Shown: piece after piece, positions 15,558-24,599 of the stretch
Numbering within the stretch: position 1 is the first letter of the stretch
How the letters are laid out: each line of letters begins with the position of its first letter
Assembly: GCA_947380655.1 (NCBI GenBank)
Contig: CANCRX010000028.1
Coordinates: 1-35,792, forward strand
Length of the DNA stretch: 35,792 nt
Reading direction: 5' to 3'
Source of the DNA: Alcaligenaceae bacterium
GTDB taxonomy: Bacteria; Pseudomonadota; Gammaproteobacteria; Burkholderiales; Burkholderiaceae_B
Notes under the pieces: generated by a model
What the model saw: only the letters and a program-made list of their open reading frames with translations
The model's database searches: none
What the model was told of the DNA's origin: nothing
Program-made: the position numbers and the translations under genes

Positions 15558-18551
15558 TTAAAAATTAAAGACCAAACCTGCTTGAATCGTATTGCTTTGC
15601 ATACCAGAACCAAACTGACCACCATAGCTCAGATTGACAGTCGTACTCTGAGCAACCTGCGCGCTGACAGCCAACTCCATAACCAGTGCATTGCGCGCGA
15701 TCGGCGCGCCAGAGATAGTAAAAGGGTTCGCCACATCCAGTTGCATCGTTGTATTCGGTGCGACCGCACCTGAAGCATTTCGCCATCCCACCATGCCGTT
15801 GACACGCAATTGACTCGCGGCTGTTTCAAACACACGGTCGGCCCGTAATCCCAAGGTGGCAAAGGTCACATTGTTTTGCGAGGAGTTTGCAGAGAGCCGG
15901 ATGAAATTCGTTTCGGTTTCAGAAAAGGCATTGGCACGCATCCAGAGCTGCGTGACCCCAACAAAAGGTCTCAGGTTCGTATTGCCTACCTGGTAGGTCA
16001 CATCTGTTTCCAAGAACAGTTGTGTTGAGTTCGCGTTTGTATAACCTGTTAGCCCACCATAATCGTAGGATAGTGTTCGATTAGCGGCGATTGAATACCA
16101 GGACTGCCCCAATCCTCCCCGCAAGCCAAACAACTCTCCTTGCATCCCACCATAAGCCAGCAAGTGGTAACCCATCGTATTGGAAGCGCCGTCGGCATTA
16201 CTCACGCGTGTCGACGTTGCACCCGCCGAAACTCCAACACGAGTATGGGGTGTCAGCGCAACGTCAGAGCCGACCAGTAAACCGCCCATGCTGCTATTGA
16301 CACCTTGCGCAACACCCGCAGCGGGCAACTTGCCCCAACCGCCGAGCGCTTGCCCCCACACAGCCTTATCAGGTCCATCCTCCCGAACAGTTTGTGCGCC
16401 ATTGGGCAGTGCTTGTGGATTCAGCGCGCTTTGTAAGCGACCCGTCACAGGCTGGAGCAGCAAGGTACTCTGATTCATTAACGCAGACAGCGTACTGGAG
16501 TAGATCTCACCACTCAAGCCATTAAGCGTTGCAGGAAGCGATGAAGCATCGGTCGTCAGCATCAGCTGGTTAAAAAGCAAATGACCAGATTGCAAACTAT
16601 CCATCGCATTGGCAACACTTCTTTGGTTGGTGGTTTCTCCAAAAAAAGCGATAGGTGTGTTGTTACGTGTCAGGGTGTATTGCAAAGTCGAAGCAGCGCT
16701 AGGCGCTGAGATCGAATAATTCTGATTCATCAACAGATAGGCAGGTGTCACATAATTATCTTTACCGACAATGCCACCTGTTGCGGTGATCAGTGAGTAA
16801 CCAGTATTTAATCGCAAGCGCAGCGGATTCATCATCAGCAATACCGCACCAGGTTCAATCGTGGCGACACCCTGGACATTGAGCAAGTCGGTTTTTCCCT
16901 GTGCGTCAATCTCGTATTGATAGATCCCACCTGCTTGCTGCAAGTAGTTTCCGGCAATAGTCAAGGTACCGGGAGAGTTTCCGGGCGCGATAATTCCTGA
17001 AACGATGGTCGGACCAACAACTCCTGTGCCGGTCAATAGGCCTTCGCGATACACCGTCACGGTAGAAGGCGCGATCGACCCTGTCACTTGAAGCGTACCG
17101 CCATACACCCCCGTATCACCGGTGTAAGTGTTTGTGCCACGCATAATCAGCGTACCTGCACCACGCTTGTCCAGACCCGCAATGCCAGAAATATTATTGC
17201 TAAATGCCGAGCGGTACCCTGCAGTCACGTTGGCATCAAAAGTCTCTTCAAAAATGCCTGGTCCTTGAATCGCACGGCCAATATCCAGCAGTCCACGCCC
17301 CCAGACTTCACTTGGCGTTTCAGCGCTTGTACCCGTCGTTAAAATTGTCGTCGCAAGGTTTTTATTGGTCATCCAGGGGAATACTTCGGCGACCAGGGCT
17401 ACCGCTCCCGCGACAATTGGCGCGGCATAGGAGGTGCCATTACCAAAGTCATAGCCATTGGTGGTCGGCGCCTTGGCACCCATCATTCCCCGATCCCTGA
17501 TTGTGACCTCATCAGATACGCCGTTCAACCCCCCTGGCGCACTAATGCAGTAAAGTTTTGCTGCGCCACAGTAGTTCGTGTAGTAATCATTTTCATCGGC
17601 CGGAGCGCTTAAATTCTGACGCGTCTGCGCCATTTCAATTGTGTTTGTATCGGGATTAACCCCCCGGTTAGTCGTGGCGGCGACAACAATCCAACCTCCT
17701 TTATTGCGAATACTTGCATCGACACTCGGCAGCGTCGCAGGTGGGCCTGGCCAGCCAATGCTTTCATTTCCCGCCGCCACGACAATGACCGCACCCTTAT
17801 CCAACGCATATTTGAATGCTTCAGTCACCAAGGGTGCTTCTTTACGGAAAGCCTCTGCAGAGTCTGTCATTGAGAGTGCCCAACTAGGCGCACTCCCCCA
17901 GCTGTTATTGATCACCCGAGCGCCTTGATCTGCGACATATCTAATTGTTTTTGCAAATTGCTCGTCTGATAAACCTTGTTGCGTGATGACTTTATTTTCT
18001 TCTTTGTTGAAATAAATGGTTCCAACTGTAATGTTGGAGTTGAAGGCCACACCCAACATGCTGGCCGATCGATTAGACATATCCGTGCGACCTGCAGCAA
18101 GGCTGGAGACAAATGTTCCATGTCCTCCAGTCGTTCCATCGGTATTGAGATCGGTTAACAAATTCAGGTTATTTGCCGACTTTGAGACGAAATAAGGTAC
18201 CCAGTTATCAGCATTCAGCTCGCTATCCGTTCTGCGCCAACCGATTCCTGACACGATCGCACCATTGAAGGCAACATGATTGGGTGTAATACCCGTATCA
18301 ATCACGCCGATCAATACACCTGCACCAGTTATTCCTTGCTGATAGGCAGGCAGCGCATTAACCGTGGCAAGCCCAGGCTGATTGAAATACTCAGGACCCG
18401 GCGTGAACTGTGCGCGTGACTCGGATAACAGTGCGCTAACCAGAACCGAACCGAGCAAAGCACAAAACACAACCTTACGCAAAAAAAGACGCAGCTTCAC
18501 CTCATGCTCGTGTCTACATACAGGACCGGGCGCGTTGATCTCTTTGCTCAT
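15558..18551 (-). CDS. Subtilisin-family (S8) serine protease autotransporter
   Basis: This is a 997-residue type Va secreted protease. A long signal peptide (about 1-47, cleavage near S-R-A|Q) has an extended charged N-terminus, as often seen in autotransporters. The S8 domain has its complete triad: D85 in 'GVIDTGI', H144 in 'GGHGTF', S374 in 'NGTSYAAP'; N262 in 'AAGNES' is a candidate oxyanion residue. An autotransporter-associated beta-strand repeat follows ('AGTLIMRGTNTYTGDTGVYGGTLQV', near 455-485). The C-terminal beta-barrel (about 730-997) begins near 'AVWGQALGGWG' and ends G-L-V-F-N-F, the terminal-Phe signal for BAM. SphB1 of Bordetella and NalP of Neisseria have this architecture and process other surface proteins. 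Whether this one does is inference. Confidence 0.93.
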   Translation of the reverse strand: MSKEINAPGPVCRHEHEVKLRLFLRKVVFCALLGSVLVSALLSESRAQFTPGPEYFNQPGLATVNALPAYQQGITGAGVLIGVIDTGITPNHVAFNGAIVSGIGWRRTDSELNADNWVPYFVSKSANNLNLLTDLNTDGTTGGHGTFVSSLAAGRTDMSNRSASMLGVAFNSNITVGTIYFNKEENKVITQQGLSDEQFAKTIRYVADQGARVINNSWGSAPSWALSMTDSAEAFRKEAPLVTEAFKYALDKGAVIVVAAGNESIGWPGPPATLPSVDASIRNKGGWIVVAATTNRGVNPDTNTIEMAQTRQNLSAPADENDYYTNYCGAAKLYCISAPGGLNGVSDEVTIRDRGMMGAKAPTTNGYDFGNGTSYAAPIVAGAVALVAEVFPWMTNKNLATTILTTGTSAETPSEVWGRGLLDIGRAIQGPGIFEETFDANVTAGYRSAFSNNISGIAGLDKRGAGTLIMRGTNTYTGDTGVYGGTLQVTGSIAPSTVTVYREGLLTGTGVVGPTIVSGIIAPGNSPGTLTIAGNYLQQAGGIYQYEIDAQGKTDLLNVQGVATIEPGAVLLMMNPLRLRLNTGYSLITATGGIVGKDNYVTPAYLLMNQNYSISAPSAASTLQYTLTRNNTPIAFFGETTNQRSVANAMDSLQSGHLLFNQLMLTTDASSLPATLNGLSGEIYSSTLSALMNQSTLLLQPVTGRLQSALNPQALPNGAQTVREDGPDKAVWGQALGGWGKLPAAGVAQGVNSSMGGLLVGSDVALTPHTRVGVSAGATSTRVSNADGASNTMGYHLLAYGGMQGELFGLRGGLGQSWYSIAANRTLSYDYGGLTGYTNANSTQLFLETDVTYQVGNTNLRPFVGVTQLWMRANAFSETETNFIRLSANSSQNNVTFATLGLRADRVFETAASQLRVNGMVGWRNASGAVAPNTTMQLDVANPFTISGAPIARNALVMELAVSAQVAQSTTVNLSYGGQFGSGMQSNTIQAGLVFNF

Positions 18552-18714
18552 CTCTATTCTCTGTGGCGCGAGGGCTTACTTCCTCTACGCCCTCATTATT
18601 GAGCATTGCAATACTGAGTGAGCGAAGATTTACTTCTCTTTTTGACATACATCAAACGTTTTCATTTGAGACGAACACTTGACTATGAGACGCAGCACTT
18701 ATTACATTGAGCGT

Positions 18715-18888
18715 ATGCGCACACTATTTATTATTCTCATTATCGCTAACGCTGCTTTCTTTGCTTTTGGGCAAGGCTGGTTTGGCACTGCACGCAGCCA
18801 GCTCGGCCGCACCGCTGAGTCAAAAATCCCGGTTCAACTCAACCCCGAGGCAGTCAAGCTTGGGCCCGGGCAATTTCAAACTCGCTGA
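18715..18888 (+). CDS. Small membrane-anchored protein of unknown function
   Basis: I do not recognise a named family, but this 57-residue ORF has coding character. A single N-terminal hydrophobic helix ('RTLFIILIIANAAFFAFGQGWF') is followed by a short polar tail ending 'VQLNPEAVKLGPGQFQTR'. This pattern (M-R-x-L, one helix with A-N-x-A-F-F-A, then a Q-x-N-P-E-x-V/I-x-L segment) recalls short proteins and SPOR-protein N-termini found in betaproteobacteria. The ATG at 18715 has a weak GAG four bases upstream; ATG at 18685 would add ten residues. The last 35 bases overlap the 3' end of waaA on the opposite strand. TTGACA at 18642-18647 could be its -35 element, but the -10 is poor. Confidence 0.55.
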   Translation: MRTLFIILIIANAAFFAFGQGWFGTARSQLGRTAESKIPVQLNPEAVKLGPGQFQTR

Positions 18889-20215
18889 TTTCATTAAGAG
18901 TGCGAGTGGTCGCGCCGGTATGCTGAGACACCCAATGCTGAGCCTGCCTTGAACGCTTGAGTAATGCCTGCTCGTTCCCCAACCATTCGCGGGCACAAGT
19001 CAATGCTCGCAGTGCTGGATCACTCGACTCGGCTTCAGAAATCTGCATCGCCACACCAGCCTCTACCGCAGCCAGCACTGCATCGGCAAAATTGCGTGTA
19101 TGCGGGCCAACAATGACAGGGGTGCCAACGGCACAGGCCTCAATCAGATTTTGTCCGCCTAGCGGTGCAAAACTACCGGCTACGATCGCAACGTCACTTG
19201 CCGCATAAAAGAAAGGCATTTCGCCCAGCGTATCGCACAACACGACCTGCGCCTGCAGCACTTGCGCATCGGCATGAGCATCGTGACGAATCGTCGACCA
19301 ACGGATAAAACGCAGACCCGCCTGCTCAAGCAGCGCAGCCGCCTCGTCAAAGCGCTGAGGATGACGAGGGATTAATAAGTAAAGTGGATCCGGCTTACCT
19401 TGCTGAACATCCCATCCTGACTGGTTCGCCGCAGATAAATCCTTGATTGCGGACACGAACATCGTATCCTCGCCCTCTCGGGTGCTGGCAATTGCCACGA
19501 CGGGTCGTTTTATCCGTGCACGCCAAGCACGTCCCGCATCAACCGCGACAACCGGTAGCAGCACATCAAATTTAAGATTACCTGCGACCACTAAATGGCT
19601 CGCGCCTGCCAAATATAGTCTGGTTGCATCATCCTGCGTTTGTGCGAGTATCAAACTGAGTTGAGCATACGCTTCATGCATCAAGCCAGGGAAAAGCCGA
19701 TCAATCTTTCTAACATGGCCGAGTGCTTGCTCGGAGAAACGTGCACTCGCCAAAATCATTGGTACACCTTGCGAGCGGGCCTGCGCCATCAGATTCGGCC
19801 AGATCTCGCGCTCGATCAACATACCCAAGCGCGGACGATAGTGCTGGAAAAATTTGCGCGTCGCTCCCGGAAAATCATAGGGTAGCCACTGCTGTTGCAG
19901 GCGACCTGCAGCGATTTCAGAGGCAAATAATCTCGCGCCCTCTGCACGGCCTGTAGCCGTTGTGTGGGTCAGCAGCACGCGATCTCCGCGTGCCAACAGA
20001 CCCACAACGAGGGCGTGCGCCGCGCGTGTTTCACCCAGGCTGACCGCATGCACCCAGACCGGACTCTCACCATCCCACGGTTGCGGATATGCGCCAAAGC
20101 GTTCTGCACCAAAAATCTGCCAAACACCCCCAGCACGACGCGCACGATGGATCATCCACGCCCAAATCAGCGGAGACAATAAGCGTAAAAAGAAAGTATA
20201 AAAATGTCGCGACAT
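18854..20215 (-). CDS. waaA: 3-deoxy-D-manno-octulosonic acid (Kdo) transferase WaaA
   Basis: This 453-residue GT30-family enzyme adds Kdo from CMP-Kdo to lipid IVA on the cytoplasmic face of the inner membrane. An N-terminal hydrophobic anchor (about 5-22) precedes 'HAVSLGETRAA', with the conserved catalytic-type Glu at residue 62. The second block is 'LIEREIWPNL'. The C-terminal domain has 'LGEMPFFYAASDVAIVAGSF' and 'GGQNLIEACAVGTPVIVGPHTRNF', the Kdo-transferase nucleotide-binding signature. The gene follows waaC by 9 bases. Its last 35 bases overlap the small plus-strand ORF. Confidence 0.95.
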   Translation of the reverse strand: MSRHFYTFFLRLLSPLIWAWMIHRARRAGGVWQIFGAERFGAYPQPWDGESPVWVHAVSLGETRAAHALVVGLLARGDRVLLTHTTATGRAEGARLFASEIAAGRLQQQWLPYDFPGATRKFFQHYRPRLGMLIEREIWPNLMAQARSQGVPMILASARFSEQALGHVRKIDRLFPGLMHEAYAQLSLILAQTQDDATRLYLAGASHLVVAGNLKFDVLLPVVAVDAGRAWRARIKRPVVAIASTREGEDTMFVSAIKDLSAANQSGWDVQQGKPDPLYLLIPRHPQRFDEAAALLEQAGLRFIRWSTIRHDAHADAQVLQAQVVLCDTLGEMPFFYAASDVAIVAGSFAPLGGQNLIEACAVGTPVIVGPHTRNFADAVLAAVEAGVAMQISEAESSDPALRALTCAREWLGNEQALLKRSRQAQHWVSQHTGATTRTLNEISEFEIARAQA

Positions 20216-20224
20216 GTACAGATA

Positions 20225-21190
20225 CTAGCCCAGAGCCTGTTCAATCGCACTCAAAACCGATTCACGCGGGGGAGACTGTCCCCTGTCGCCCAGGCTAGCA
20301 GTAAAGGCATCACCCACCAGTGGAGTGCGCACCGGTGTCGAGGCTTTATAAATCCCAATAGTCGGGCGCCCGAGTGCAGCGGATAAATGCGTCAAGCCAC
20401 TGTCGAGTCCAACCATGAGTTGCGCTGCGGCCAGACACCTGGCTGCTTCCGTTAAATCCATTCTGGGCAATACCATAGCGCCTGAGTGCTGGGCGATCAA
20501 AGCCTCGGCACGCTTAGCCTCATTTGCATTGCCAGCCAGCAATTTAAGTTGCAAGCCTTTTGCCGTAAGGTGATTGAACACCGCATGCCAGTCCTGTTCA
20601 GGCCAAAGCTTATCATCACGACTCGCCGAGGGCATGATCACCGCATAAGGCGTTTCATGCGTGCGCAGTACATGTGCTTCCTGCTCAAAGGCCTGTAAAC
20701 CGAAATCCGGTTTATCTGAAAAAACATAGCCAAACGTTGCTGCAGCCAGCTTTCGCTGACGTGTGACTGCAGGCTGCCAGAACTCGACTCGGTGCCGGAC
20801 ATCATAGAAAAGCGTTGCCAGAGGCTCACGTGCCGAACGCCAGTCAAGTCCATGCTTGATGCCTGTCGCCATGCGTGTAAACCAAACCGTTTTCAGTAAA
20901 GCCTGCATATCGAGCACGATATCGTATTGACGATTTCGTAAGTTTTGCTCAAGCGCCTGACGTTCTTGCCGCACGTCTGCAGACCACCAACTACGTCTCC
21001 AGCGTCGGTGCGCCACAGGGATGACCTCATTAACCGCCGGATGCCAGGCTGCGATCTGCACAAAGGCATCTTCAACCAGCCAGTCAATCTGTGCATCGGG
21101 CACGTGTCGGGCGATATCAGAAATAGCTGGCAACATATGCACCAGATCACCCAGCGATGACGTGCGAACAATGAGGATTTTTGTCTTCAT
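20225..21190 (-). CDS. waaC: Lipopolysaccharide heptosyltransferase I (WaaC)
   Basis: This 321-residue GT9 enzyme transfers the first L-glycero-D-manno-heptose to Kdo of the LPS inner core. N-terminal 'RTSSLGDLVHMLPAISDI' (residues 9-26) has the Asp of the acceptor site. The C-terminal 'LDSGLTHLSAALGRPTIGIY' carries the conserved D-S-G-x-x-H motif that binds ADP-heptose. 'GLDWRSAREPLATLFYD' is typical of WaaC rather than WaaF. It overlaps the rmlD-like gene by 4 bases (ATGA) and is followed closely by waaA, so the three form one LPS unit. Confidence 0.93.
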   Translation of the reverse strand: MKTKILIVRTSSLGDLVHMLPAISDIARHVPDAQIDWLVEDAFVQIAAWHPAVNEVIPVAHRRWRRSWWSADVRQERQALEQNLRNRQYDIVLDMQALLKTVWFTRMATGIKHGLDWRSAREPLATLFYDVRHRVEFWQPAVTRQRKLAAATFGYVFSDKPDFGLQAFEQEAHVLRTHETPYAVIMPSASRDDKLWPEQDWHAVFNHLTAKGLQLKLLAGNANEAKRAEALIAQHSGAMVLPRMDLTEAARCLAAAQLMVGLDSGLTHLSAALGRPTIGIYKASTPVRTPLVGDAFTASLGDRGQSPPRESVLSAIEQALG

Positions 21191-22137
21191 GGTCGCAGCT
21201 CTGATGAGGGCTTATTCGGGAATTTTTCCAAAGACAACGCTGCCAGCACCTCATCGACACCCTCTGTCCAGTCAGGTAACTCCACACCAAAAGTCTGGCG
21301 GATCTTGCTGGTATCTAACTTTGAATTCTGTGGCCTTTTCGCGGCGACGGGATAATCAGACGTTGCAATCGCTTCGATCGCCTCCGGCGTGACCTTTATC
21401 GGCCAGCCTAGTTCGCGCGCCTGACTCAAGATGTATTGAGCGTAATAAAACCAACTGGTCTGCCCGCTCGCGGCCAGATGGTAAGTCCCCCAGCGTGGAT
21501 CCGTTGCGGGTTGGCGCAGCATCGTCTCGAGCATTACCTGAGTCGTCTGCGCAATCAGTTTTGCAGAAGTCGGCGCACCGATCTGATCGGCGACCACGCG
21601 AAGACTATCGCGCTCCTGACCCACTCTGAGCATGGTCTTTAAAAAATTACCGCCGTGTGCGCCCACGACCCAGCAGGTGCGCACAATCAAATGGCGCGCG
21701 CAAGCCTTCGCGACAGCTTGCTCACCCTGCAACTTTGTCTCACCATAGACAGAGACCGGATTGGTTTGGTCTTGCTCCCGATAGCCACCTTTTTTAGTGC
21801 CATCAAAGACATAATCTGTCGAGTAATGCACAATGCAGGCACCCACGTCATTGGCTGCTTGGGCAAGCAAACCTGGCACGATGGCATTCAGCGTACGAGC
21901 AAGTTCAGGCTCTGATTCAGCTCGATCAACAGCCGTGTAGGCCGTGGCATTGACAATCACTGCAGGTCTGATTTTTTGTACAAGCTGGGAAACCAACTCT
22001 GGCTGCAGAGCGAGGTCACTGAGGTCCAGGTCAGCACGGGTGGATGCAATCACATCGCCCAGCGGAGCAAGTGCGCGCTGCAACACGTGGCCAACTTGTC
22101 CGTTGGCGCCCAGGAGCAAAATGGTAGGTTTAGGCAT
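21187..22137 (-). CDS. rfbD: dTDP-4-dehydrorhamnose reductase-like protein (RmlD/RfbD)
   Basis: This short-chain reductase of about 316 residues has the NADPH-binding G-A-N-G-Q-V-G at residues 10-16. The catalytic Y131-x3-K135 is in 'SVYGETKLQGE', and 'STDYVFDG' (106-113) is the RmlD signature. The last step of dTDP-L-rhamnose synthesis is the best guess; rmlA, rmlB and rmlC are not in the window, so they must lie elsewhere if the pathway is complete. The start at 22137 precedes the Rossmann strand directly; an in-frame start at 22203 would add 22 residues overlapping the upstream gene. It is translationally coupled to waaC. Confidence 0.88.
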   Translation of the reverse strand: MPKPTILLLGANGQVGHVLQRALAPLGDVIASTRADLDLSDLALQPELVSQLVQKIRPAVIVNATAYTAVDRAESEPELARTLNAIVPGLLAQAANDVGACIVHYSTDYVFDGTKKGGYREQDQTNPVSVYGETKLQGEQAVAKACARHLIVRTCWVVGAHGGNFLKTMLRVGQERDSLRVVADQIGAPTSAKLIAQTTQVMLETMLRQPATDPRWGTYHLAASGQTSWFYYAQYILSQARELGWPIKVTPEAIEAIATSDYPVAAKRPQNSKLDTSKIRQTFGVELPDWTEGVDEVLAALSLEKFPNKPSSELRP

Positions 22138-22160
22138 ACCTCTGATTGTAGGCGGATATT

Positions 22161-22940
22161 TTAAAACGCCAGCGTGGCCAGACCGACTATCAGCAGGAAC
22201 CAAAGCGTAAACCGCTTGATCAGATCGACACTGCCTCTCACTGCCTTTTTGAACAGATACGTTCCCAGCACGGTAGAAACCAAGTAAACCGGCGCGAAGG
22301 TCAGCGAATAGATTAATTGCGCCTTATTAATCAGCCCTTGATAGAGGAAAAAGGCCATCGTCGAGAGCTGGGCAAAACAAAAAAACATCATGAAAAATGA
22401 GCGCAGGGCAACCGGAGAAATATCTTTTGCCGAAAGCAGGTACAACACCAGTGGTGGCCCGCCCACTCCAGCGATCGCCGTGAGCGCACCGCTTGTCACA
22501 CCCACTACACAATCCTGTGCCCGACCCCGTCGACCACTATATTTCCAGCCAATCAGCATCAGACATGCAAGCCCGGCCACGATCACACCGATCAGTCGGC
22601 GGATCAAATTAGGGTCGAGCCACTCAATCAGCCACACCCCCAACGGTACGCCGAACAGCGCCGGGATCGACAAAGAAATAACCATGCGCCAGTCAGTCGT
22701 TTTCCAGGTGCTGGGTAACGACTGAACCGAGGTCAGGAAATTTAAGAGCAAGACCACGACAACCATATCTGATGGCGTCATAAATACGCTCAACAGCGGT
22801 GCCAGCACTAAGCCGCCCCCAAAACCCGTAAAGGAGCGGATGGTACCGGCGATCAACACACCGATACATAACAAACACAGCATCCAAACAGAAGGAAATA
22901 GCTGGTGCCAGAGATCAGCGCTCCAGAAACTTAAAGACAC
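22161..22940 (-). CDS. TauE/SafE (TSUP) family membrane permease
   Basis: This 259-residue inner-membrane protein has about eight hydrophobic segments. The two inverted-repeat family motifs are visible: 'IRSFTGFGGGLVLAPLL' near residues 34-50 and 'GALTAIAGVGGPPLVLYLL' near 150-170. Family members export sulfite or sulfonated/organic anions; taurine, sulfoacetate and sulfite exporters are known. The start is a GTG at 22940 supported by AGGAG with an 8-base spacer. It lies 19 bases after the crotonase gene, so it probably moves a substrate or product of the caiB-ech pathway. The anion cannot be named. Confidence 0.88.
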   Translation of the reverse strand: MSLSFWSADLWHQLFPSVWMLCLLCIGVLIAGTIRSFTGFGGGLVLAPLLSVFMTPSDMVVVVLLLNFLTSVQSLPSTWKTTDWRMVISLSIPALFGVPLGVWLIEWLDPNLIRRLIGVIVAGLACLMLIGWKYSGRRGRAQDCVVGVTSGALTAIAGVGGPPLVLYLLSAKDISPVALRSFFMMFFCFAQLSTMAFFLYQGLINKAQLIYSLTFAPVYLVSTVLGTYLFKKAVRGSVDLIKRFTLWFLLIVGLATLAF

Positions 22941-22959
22941 CAGGCGAACTCCTGTTTAA

Positions 22960-23775
22960 TTACTTACCGCGGAATACCGGAGCACGTTTCTCAGCAAAGG
23001 CTTTTTTACCTTCCTGATAGTCCTCACTTGCGAAACAACCCAACACCAGTTTAGTGATGCCATCGGTATCGATATGCGGTGCAACGCGCTGGAATTCACG
23101 AATCGCTTTCTTACCCGCCTGCAGCGTCAGTGGCGCATTGCCAGCGATCTTGCTCAAATACGCATCCAGCGTGGTATCCAGATCCGCAACGGGCACGACA
23201 TACTGTACGAGGCCTTTTGTCAGAGCTTCTTGTGCATTGAATCGTGCAGCGGAAATGATGATATCCAACGCCTGAGGTGCGCCCACGGTCATGACCAGAT
23301 TACGAATCGCTGTCAGTCGGTAACCCAGGCCAAGCTTGCCGGCTGGAATAGCAAACGTACTCACATCACTGGCGATACGGATATCGCAGCAAAGTGAAAT
23401 ATTCAGTCCGCCACCGATGCAATAGCCGTTGACGCGCGCGATCACAGGCTTGAGAAAGTTATAAATCGCATTTTGTGCGTTTTCAGCGACGCGCTCATAC
23501 TCAGCGACCGCATCTTCAGTCGTACGCAGCTTTTCAAACTGGGAGATATTTGCACCACTGACAAAGGCCTTGTCGCCTGCGCCGGTCAAGACTACCGCGC
23601 GAATCGTATCGTCTTTTTCAAACAAGTCCAGCGCCATCGGCACACCGACCCACATGTCATAGGACATCGCATTGTGACGACCTGGATCATTAAAGGTGAT
23701 CCAGCCTACAGCGCCTTTTTTTTCAACGATCAGGCTATCGGTAATCTCGCCCTGCAACAGTCTAGTAGTAGTCAT
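22960..23775 (-). CDS. Enoyl-CoA hydratase/isomerase (crotonase) family protein
   Basis: This 271-residue cytoplasmic crotonase-fold enzyme acts on an acyl-CoA thioester. The oxyanion-hole segments are 'FVSGANISQF' (71-80) and 'GYCIGGGLNISLCCDIRIAS' (118-136). The two glutamates of classical hydratases are absent: the G-G-G-x-E position is N125 and the P-E position is A145 ('IPAGKLGLGY'). A plain 2-enoyl-CoA hydratase is therefore unlikely; decarboxylation, isomerisation or retro-Claisen C-C cleavage are possible for this fold. Start is the ATG at 23775 (GGAG nine to ten bases upstream), two bases after the regulator's stop; a TTG at 23781 is less likely. Confidence 0.9.
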   Translation of the reverse strand: MTTTRLLQGEITDSLIVEKKGAVGWITFNDPGRHNAMSYDMWVGVPMALDLFEKDDTIRAVVLTGAGDKAFVSGANISQFEKLRTTEDAVAEYERVAENAQNAIYNFLKPVIARVNGYCIGGGLNISLCCDIRIASDVSTFAIPAGKLGLGYRLTAIRNLVMTVGAPQALDIIISAARFNAQEALTKGLVQYVVPVADLDTTLDAYLSKIAGNAPLTLQAGKKAIREFQRVAPHIDTDGITKLVLGCFASEDYQEGKKAFAEKRAPVFRGK

Positions 23776-23777
23776 TA

Positions 23778-24599
23778 TCAAAAGTCTCCAAGTAATTTGC
23801 GATAACGTGCCATGGCATTGTCCAGATGGGTGCGCATGGCAAGGCGCGCTGCAGCTGAGTCTTGCCGGGCAATCGCGTCGACAATATTCAGATGCTCGTC
23901 ACCAATTTCATCAATCCGGGGGGTGCCGGTGATTCTAAAACGGAAAGTGCGCACAGCGTTGTGGATCACATGACTCAAGTGGCCCATGATCCGGACAAAA
24001 TAAGGATTGTTTGCTGCCTGCGCAACCGCCAGATGAAAGTCTACCGCGGAATGCGCAGCCGCTTGCCAGTCACCCGAATCCTGATCGACACGCTTGAGTG
24101 CTTGTTGCAACAATTCGAGCTGCTGTTTAGTCCGATGGGTGGCAGCCAGTGCCGCAGCACCTGATTCGATTTCTACACGCAGCTGATGCACCTGAATCAA
24201 TTGCGAAAGCTCGAGCAGATCGTCGTGTGACACTTCAAAAGGACGCATCGCAATATCTGAGCAGACAAAAGTACCTACGCCGTGACGTGTCTCGACCAAC
24301 CCAGTCAACTTGAGTCGTGCGATCGCCTCACGCACAACATTTCGGCTCACGGCGAACTGCGCTCCGAGCTCTTGTTCAGTTGGCAGGCGCTGGCCGGGTG
24401 CCAAACTCTCATTCAGAATCCGCGCACGCAGTTGCTGCGCTATTTCATCAGGCAGGTTTTCAGGGCGACCCAAACTATCAAAGGCAGTTTTAACCTTTCC
24501 AGAGTCCATCAACACAGATGTTTTGTTTGCAGACCCTCGGCTGGCCAGAGGCTGCCTGCGGGCGGTGTAGACCGTTGCGGTGACCATGGGCTTGTTCAT
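23778..24599 (-). CDS. GntR-family transcriptional regulator (FadR/FCD subfamily)
   Basis: This 273-residue DNA-binding protein has a winged helix (about 48-113; 'RLPTEQELGAQFAVSRNVVREAIARLKLTGLVETRHGVGTFV') followed by an FCD ligand domain (about 125-262). The FCD metal-site pattern is visible as 'DFHLAVAQAANNP' and 'RTHLDNAM', suggesting a metal-assisted carboxylate ligand. An N-terminal extension of about 45 residues before the HTH is longer than usual and basic; ATG at 24587 is an alternative start. The start has AAGGAG eight bases upstream and directly abuts the caiB stop codon. Being second in the operon, it likely autoregulates through the palindrome at 25851-25863. Confidence 0.92.
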   Translation of the reverse strand: MNKPMVTATVYTARRQPLASRGSANKTSVLMDSGKVKTAFDSLGRPENLPDEIAQQLRARILNESLAPGQRLPTEQELGAQFAVSRNVVREAIARLKLTGLVETRHGVGTFVCSDIAMRPFEVSHDDLLELSQLIQVHQLRVEIESGAAALAATHRTKQQLELLQQALKRVDQDSGDWQAAAHSAVDFHLAVAQAANNPYFVRIMGHLSHVIHNAVRTFRFRITGTPRIDEIGDEHLNIVDAIARQDSAAARLAMRTHLDNAMARYRKLLGDF

